Below, piece by piece: positions 60,535 to 64,000 of a stretch of DNA of 64,000 bases. Within the stretch, counting starts at the first letter, position 1, and each line of letters starts with the position of its first letter. The translations under genes and the position numbers were made by a program. This DNA comes from Pseudocitrobacter cyperus (GTDB lineage: Bacteria; Pseudomonadota; Gammaproteobacteria; Enterobacterales; Enterobacteriaceae), in contig NZ_JAYMYY010000006.1 of the NCBI RefSeq assembly GCF_039889165.1, positions 1-64,000 of the forward strand. Reading direction: 5' to 3'. The notes beneath the pieces are model-generated. The model saw only the letters and a program-made list of their open reading frames with translations, ran no database searches and was not told the DNA's origin.

Positions 60535-61266
60535 ATGCTGCAAAATATTCGAATTGTGCTGGTTGAAACCTCTCACACCGGCAATATGGGCTCTGTCGCC
60601 CGTGCAATGAAAACTATGGGCCTGACTAACCTGTGGCTGGTTAATCCACTGGTTAAACCTGACTCGCAGGCTATCGCCCTGGCGGCTGGCGCCAGCGATG
60701 TGATTGGCAGCGCGCAAATCGTCGATACGCTGGATGAAGCGCTGGCCGGGTGTAGCCTGGTCGTCGGCACCAGCGCGCGTTCACGCACGCTGCCGTGGCC
60801 GATGCTTGACCCACGCGAATGTGGGCTGAAAAGCGTGGCGGAAGCAGAACACGCGCCAGTCGCGCTGGTGTTTGGCCGCGAACGCGTTGGCCTGACCAAC
60901 GAAGAACTGCAAAAATGCCACTATCACGTCGCAATTGCTGCCAACCCGGAATACAGCTCGCTGAATCTGGCAATGGCCGTGCAGGTTATCTCTTATGAGG
61001 TTCGCATGGCGTGGCTGGCGGCGCAGGAAAGCAGCGAAGAAAAAGTCGCGCATGAAGAAACGCCGTATCCGCTGGTTGATGACCTGGAGCGTTTCTATGG
61101 CCACCTGGAACAGACGCTGCTAAGTACCGGTTTTATCCGCGAGAACCATCCGGGGCAGGTAATGAACAAACTGCGTCGTTTGTTTACCCGTGCGCGCCCG
61201 GAAAGCCAGGAACTGAACATCCTGCGCGGGATTCTGGCGTCGATCGAGCAGCAGAATAAGAAGTAA
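60535..61266 (+). CDS. trmJ: tRNA (Cm32/Um32) methyltransferase TrmJ
   Basis: SPOUT-class 2'-O-methyltransferase acting on residue 32 of several tRNAs. SpoU motifs are VETSHTGNMGSVARAMKTMG, LVFGRERVGLTNEEL and YSSLNLAMAVQVISYEVR; a C-terminal extension of about 80 residues follows. 243 residues, against 246 in E. coli. Upstream of iscR as in E. coli. Confidence 0.96.
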   Translation: MLQNIRIVLVETSHTGNMGSVARAMKTMGLTNLWLVNPLVKPDSQAIALAAGASDVIGSAQIVDTLDEALAGCSLVVGTSARSRTLPWPMLDPRECGLKSVAEAEHAPVALVFGRERVGLTNEELQKCHYHVAIAANPEYSSLNLAMAVQVISYEVRMAWLAAQESSEEKVAHEETPYPLVDDLERFYGHLEQTLLSTGFIRENHPGQVMNKLRRLFTRARPESQELNILRGILASIEQQNKK

Positions 61267-61276
61267 GCGGTGAAAC

Positions 61277-61369
61277 CCCTCACCCTAACCCTCTCCCACA
61301 GGGAGAGGGGACTGGTTCAGTGCGGTGTTCACCCTCTCCCTGTGGATGAGGGCATCAGACCGCACTGAA
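61277..61369. repeat. palindromic repeats between trmJ and iscR
   Basis: One full CCCTCTCCC-aca-GGGAGAGGG hairpin with the tail CCCCTCACCCTAA (61277-61310) and a degenerate second copy (61331-61352). The latter lies in the loop of an 11-bp perfect inverted repeat, TTCAGTGCGGT (61316-61326) / ACCGCACTGAA (61359-61369). Together they can end trmJ transcripts just before the iscR promoter. Confidence 0.8.
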
Positions 61370-61375
61370 TGTTAA

Positions 61376-61425
61376 ATACTTGACTATTTTACTCAAGTAA
61401 ATAGTTGACTGATTTAGTCGGGAAT
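61376..61425. promoter_or_regulatory. two IscR type 1-like sites before iscR
   Basis: ATACTTGACTATTTTACTCAAG (61376-61397; stop at 20 bases in either arm) and ATAGTTGACTGATTTAGTCG (61401-61420) both fit the type 1 IscR pattern with GACT-AT-rich-AGTC cores, as in E. coli where holo-IscR represses its own operon. The core promoter overlaps them but its -10 is not certain to me. Confidence 0.8.
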
Positions 61426-61507
61426 GTCAGACTTGGCCCTGCTATGCAATACCCCCACATAAATTATTAAAACCCCGGGCAGGGGCGAGTTTGAGGTTAA
61501 GTAAGAC

Positions 61508-61999
61508 ATGAGACTGACATCTAAAGGGCGTTACGCCGTGACCGCGATGCTGGACGTTGCACTCAACTCCGAAGCGGGCCCGGTGCCGTTGGCCGATATT
61601 TCAGAACGACAGGGAATTTCACTTTCCTACCTGGAGCAACTGTTCTCCCGTCTGCGTAAAAATGGTCTGGTATCCAGCGTTCGCGGGCCAGGCGGCGGTT
61701 ATCTGCTGGGTAAAGAAGCCAACCATATCGCAGTTGGCGAAGTGATCAGCGCAGTTGACGAATCCGTCGACGCGACCCGTTGCCAGGGTAAAGGCGGCTG
61801 TCAGGGTGGCGATAAATGCCTGACTCACGCGCTGTGGCGCGACCTGAGCGATCGCCTGACCGGCTTCCTGAACAACATTACGCTGGGCGAACTGGTGAAT
61901 AACCAGGAAGTGCTGGATGTGTCTGGTCGCCAGCACAGCCATGAAACAACGCGCAGCACCCGTGCGCAAGACGCTATCGACGTCAAACTGCGCGCGTAA
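61508..61999 (+). CDS. iscR: Fe-S cluster regulator IscR
   Basis: Rrf2-family repressor/activator that senses the cellular Fe-S status. N-terminal winged helix (about 1-65), [2Fe-2S] ligands Cys92, Cys98, Cys104 and His107 in RCQGKGGCQGGDKCLTH. 163 residues (162 in E. coli). First gene of iscRSUA; represses the operon through the sites upstream. Confidence 0.97.
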   Translation: MRLTSKGRYAVTAMLDVALNSEAGPVPLADISERQGISLSYLEQLFSRLRKNGLVSSVRGPGGGYLLGKEANHIAVGEVISAVDESVDATRCQGKGGCQGGDKCLTHALWRDLSDRLTGFLNNITLGELVNNQEVLDVSGRQHSHETTRSTRAQDAIDVKLRA

Positions 62000-62036
62000 T
62001 ATAAATATCCGCGCGACGGATAATAAAGAGATTTCA

Positions 62037-62100
62037 GAATCAGGCCGGGGCGTACCGCGCTCCGTCTCCTCGGTCGTACATCCAGCCGATAGCCTGATTC
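62037..62100 (+). promoter_or_regulatory. structured RNA between iscR and iscS
   Basis: GAATCAGGC (62037-62045) pairs perfectly with GCCTGATTC (62092-62100) and encloses further G/C-rich pairing. In E. coli a strong structure in this gap protects iscR mRNA when the sRNA RyhB triggers decay of iscSUA; location and form match. Confidence 0.7.
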
Positions 62101-62134
62101 CTTGCATTGAAGCGATGTACGGAGTTTAAGAGCA

Positions 62135-63349
62135 ATGAAATTACCGATTTATCTCGATTACTCCGCAACCACGCCGGTGGACCCGCGTGTTGCCGAGAAA
62201 ATGATGCAGTTTTTAACCCTGGACGGAACCTTTGGTAACCCGGCCTCCCGTTCTCACCGTTTTGGCTGGCAGGCTGAAGAAGCGGTAGATATCGCCCGTA
62301 ATCAGATTGCCGATCTGGTCGGTGCCGATCCCCGCGAAATCGTCTTCACCTCCGGTGCAACCGAATCTGACAACCTGGCAATTAAAGGTGCAGCCAACTT
62401 TTATCAGAAAAAAGGCAAGCACATTATTACCAGCAAAACCGAACACAAAGCCGTGCTGGACACCTGTCGTCAGCTTGAGCGTGAAGGGTTTGAAGTCACC
62501 TACCTTGCCCCTCAGCGCAACGGTATCATTGACCTGAAAGAGCTTGAAGCGGCGATGCGTGATGACACCATCCTCGTTTCCATCATGCACGTGAACAACG
62601 AAATCGGCGTGGTGCAGGATATCGCGACCATCGGCGAAATGTGCCGTGCGCGCGGTATTGTTTACCACGTTGATGCGACCCAGAGCGTGGGCAAACTGCC
62701 TATCGACCTGAGCCAGCTCAAAGTTGACCTGATGTCATTCTCCGGCCATAAAATCTATGGCCCGAAAGGGATTGGCGCGCTGTACGTGCGTCGTAAACCG
62801 CGTATCCGCATCGAAGCGCAGATGCACGGCGGCGGTCACGAGCGCGGCATGCGTTCCGGTACGCTGCCTGTTCACCAGATCGTCGGCATGGGCGAAGCTT
62901 ACCGTATCGCCAAAGAAGAGATGGAAACTGAGATGGCGCGCCTGCGCGGTCTGCGTAACCGTCTGTGGAACGGCGTGAAGGATATGGAAGAAGTTTACCT
63001 GAACGGCGACCTCGAGCAGGGCGCACCGAACATCCTTAACGTCAGCTTCAACTTTGTTGAAGGTGAATCACTGATTATGGCTCTGAAAGACCTGGCCGTT
63101 TCTTCCGGTTCCGCCTGTACGTCTGCAAGCCTCGAGCCATCCTACGTGCTGCGTGCGCTGGGTATGACCGACGAGCTGGCACATAGCTCTATCCGTTTCT
63201 CTTTAGGTCGTTTTACTACCGAAGAAGAGATTGACTACACCATTCAACTGGTTCGTAACTCCATCGGCCGTCTGCGCGACCTTTCTCCGCTGTGGGAAAT
63301 GTTCAAACAGGGCGTGGATCTGAACAGCATCGAATGGTCACATCACTAA
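62135..63349 (+). CDS. iscS: cysteine desulfurase IscS
   Basis: PLP enzyme taking sulfur from cysteine for Fe-S clusters, thiamin and tRNA thiolation. PLP Lys206 in SFSGHKIYGPKG, persulfide Cys328 in SSGSACTSASLEPS. 404 residues as in E. coli. 135 bp after iscR; followed by iscU after 24 bp. Confidence 0.98.
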   Translation: MKLPIYLDYSATTPVDPRVAEKMMQFLTLDGTFGNPASRSHRFGWQAEEAVDIARNQIADLVGADPREIVFTSGATESDNLAIKGAANFYQKKGKHIITSKTEHKAVLDTCRQLEREGFEVTYLAPQRNGIIDLKELEAAMRDDTILVSIMHVNNEIGVVQDIATIGEMCRARGIVYHVDATQSVGKLPIDLSQLKVDLMSFSGHKIYGPKGIGALYVRRKPRIRIEAQMHGGGHERGMRSGTLPVHQIVGMGEAYRIAKEEMETEMARLRGLRNRLWNGVKDMEEVYLNGDLEQGAPNILNVSFNFVEGESLIMALKDLAVSSGSACTSASLEPSYVLRALGMTDELAHSSIRFSLGRFTTEEEIDYTIQLVRNSIGRLRDLSPLWEMFKQGVDLNSIEWSHH

Positions 63350-63373
63350 TCGGTAGATAAGAGGAATTTAATC

Positions 63374-63760
63374 ATGGCATACAGCGAAAAAGTTATTGAT
63401 CATTACGAGAACCCGCGCAACGTCGGCTCTTTCGACAACAGCGATGATAGCGTGGGTAGCGGCATGGTTGGCGCGCCGGCCTGTGGCGACGTGATGAAGT
63501 TGCAGATCAAAGTCAACAATGAAGGTATCATTGAAGACGCGCGTTTCAAGACCTACGGCTGCGGTTCCGCCATCGCGTCCAGCTCGCTGGTTACCGAATG
63601 GGTAAAAGGCAAGTCTCTGGACGAAGCGCAGGCGATTAAAAACACCGACATCGCAGACGAGCTTGAACTGCCGCCAGTGAAAATTCACTGCTCTATCCTG
63701 GCAGAAGACGCGATTAAAGCCGCCATTGCGGATTACAAAAGCAAACGTGAAGCAAAATAA
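63374..63760 (+). CDS. iscU: Fe-S cluster scaffold IscU
   Basis: Scaffold on which [2Fe-2S] clusters are built from IscS sulfur. Ligand cysteines at 37 (GAPACGD), 63 (TYGCGSA) and 106; HscA recognition motif LPPVK precedes the last. 128 residues as in E. coli. Confidence 0.98.
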   Translation: MAYSEKVIDHYENPRNVGSFDNSDDSVGSGMVGAPACGDVMKLQIKVNNEGIIEDARFKTYGCGSAIASSSLVTEWVKGKSLDEAQAIKNTDIADELELPPVKIHCSILAEDAIKAAIADYKSKREAK

Positions 63761-63776
63761 GAATTGAGGTTTTGTT

Positions 63777-64000
63777 ATGTCGATTACATTGAGCGACAGT
63801 GCAGCAGCGCGAGTCAATACCTTCCTGGCCAACCGCGGTAAAGGGTTTGGTCTGCGTCTGGGCGTGAGAACTTCCGGCTGCTCGGGTATGGCGTATGTAC
63901 TGGAATTTGTTGATGAACCTGCGGCAGAAGACACCGTGTTCGAAGACAAAGGCGTGAAGGTGGTGATCGACGGCAAAAGCCTGCAATTCCTCGACGGCAC
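63777..64000 (+). CDS. iscA: Fe-S assembly protein IscA (partial, cut by window end)
   Basis: A-type carrier of Fe-S clusters. The first 74 codons are present from ATG 63777, after GAATTGAGG. SITLSDSAAARVNTFLANRG and the first conserved cysteine (LGVRTSGCSGMAY, Cys35) match E. coli IscA; the CGCG motif lies beyond the end. Confidence 0.95.
   Translation, partial: MSITLSDSAAARVNTFLANRGKGFGLRLGVRTSGCSGMAYVLEFVDEPAAEDTVFEDKGVKVVIDGKSLQFLDG

Noticed and set aside
1..64000. CRISPR arrays, prophage or insertion sequences
   Set aside because: I saw no regularly spaced direct repeats, phage structural genes, integrases or transposases. The only mobile-type elements are ERIC and REP-like repeats.
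1..64000. tRNA genes
   Set aside because: No cloverleaf with the usual GGTTCRANTCC arm was noticed in the intergenic gaps; without a scan program I cannot exclude one completely.

Overview
The window is a stretch of enterobacterial chromosome. Gene order and protein sequences closely follow the Escherichia coli/Salmonella/Citrobacter backbone running from kgtP, just past an rRNA operon, to the isc operon. Nearly every protein is recognisable as a full-length E. coli orthologue, but the accessory genes differ from E. coli K-12. I would guess Citrobacter or a close relative; the genus is an inference, not something the sequence proves.

Layout. 1-40: a terminator resembling the second rRNA-operon terminator. 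0.3-13.8 kb: kgtP, yfiM, pssA, tapT-patZ, trxC, yfiF, ung, grcA, srmB, trmN6, nadB. 14.1-20 kb: the envelope-stress operon rpoE-rseABC, with a sigma-E promoter and a probable overlapping leader ORF, then lepA-lepB. 20-24 kb: rnc-era-recO-pdxJ-acpS, with an ERIC element inserted between era and recO, then yfhL. 24.1-27.2 kb: an accessory block (LysR regulator, MFS carrier, ketopantoate-reductase-like enzyme) between yfhL and yfhH. 27.3-35.2 kb: yfhH, pgpC, tadA, mltF, purL. 35.2-39.7 kb: the small RNA glmY under a sigma-54 promoter, followed by glrK-qseG-glrR and glnB. 39.8-43 kb: hmp, glyA, yphA.

43.1-57.8 kb is the main metabolic accessory region. It holds the phenylpropionate/cinnamate dioxygenase genes hcaEFCBD, their LysR regulator hcaR and the transporter hcaT. 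Between hcaR and hcaT sits a sugar-type cluster: a ROK regulator, a 1088-residue DUF5107/TPR protein like YphG, an MFS sugar porter and an aldose-epimerase-like protein. In E. coli the related yph genes lie on the other side of hca and use an ABC transporter. csiE follows. 57.9-59.5 kb: a secreted DUF1007 protein paired with a NicO-type metal exporter. 59.6-64 kb: suhB, trmJ, iscR-iscS-iscU and the start of iscA, which is cut by the window end.

Regulatory signals that can be read directly include a NadR operator before nadB, FNR boxes before grcA, a sigma-E promoter before rpoE, PurR boxes before purL and glyA, an NsrR site before hmp, two GlrR-type sites plus a -24/-12 promoter before glmY, and two IscR-like sites before iscR. 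Intergenic spaces carry ERIC, REP and a third G/C-rich hairpin repeat family found at three loci. The best candidate for an under-described system is the ROK/YphG-like/MFS/epimerase cluster at 48.4-55.3 kb; its substrate cannot be told from sequence.
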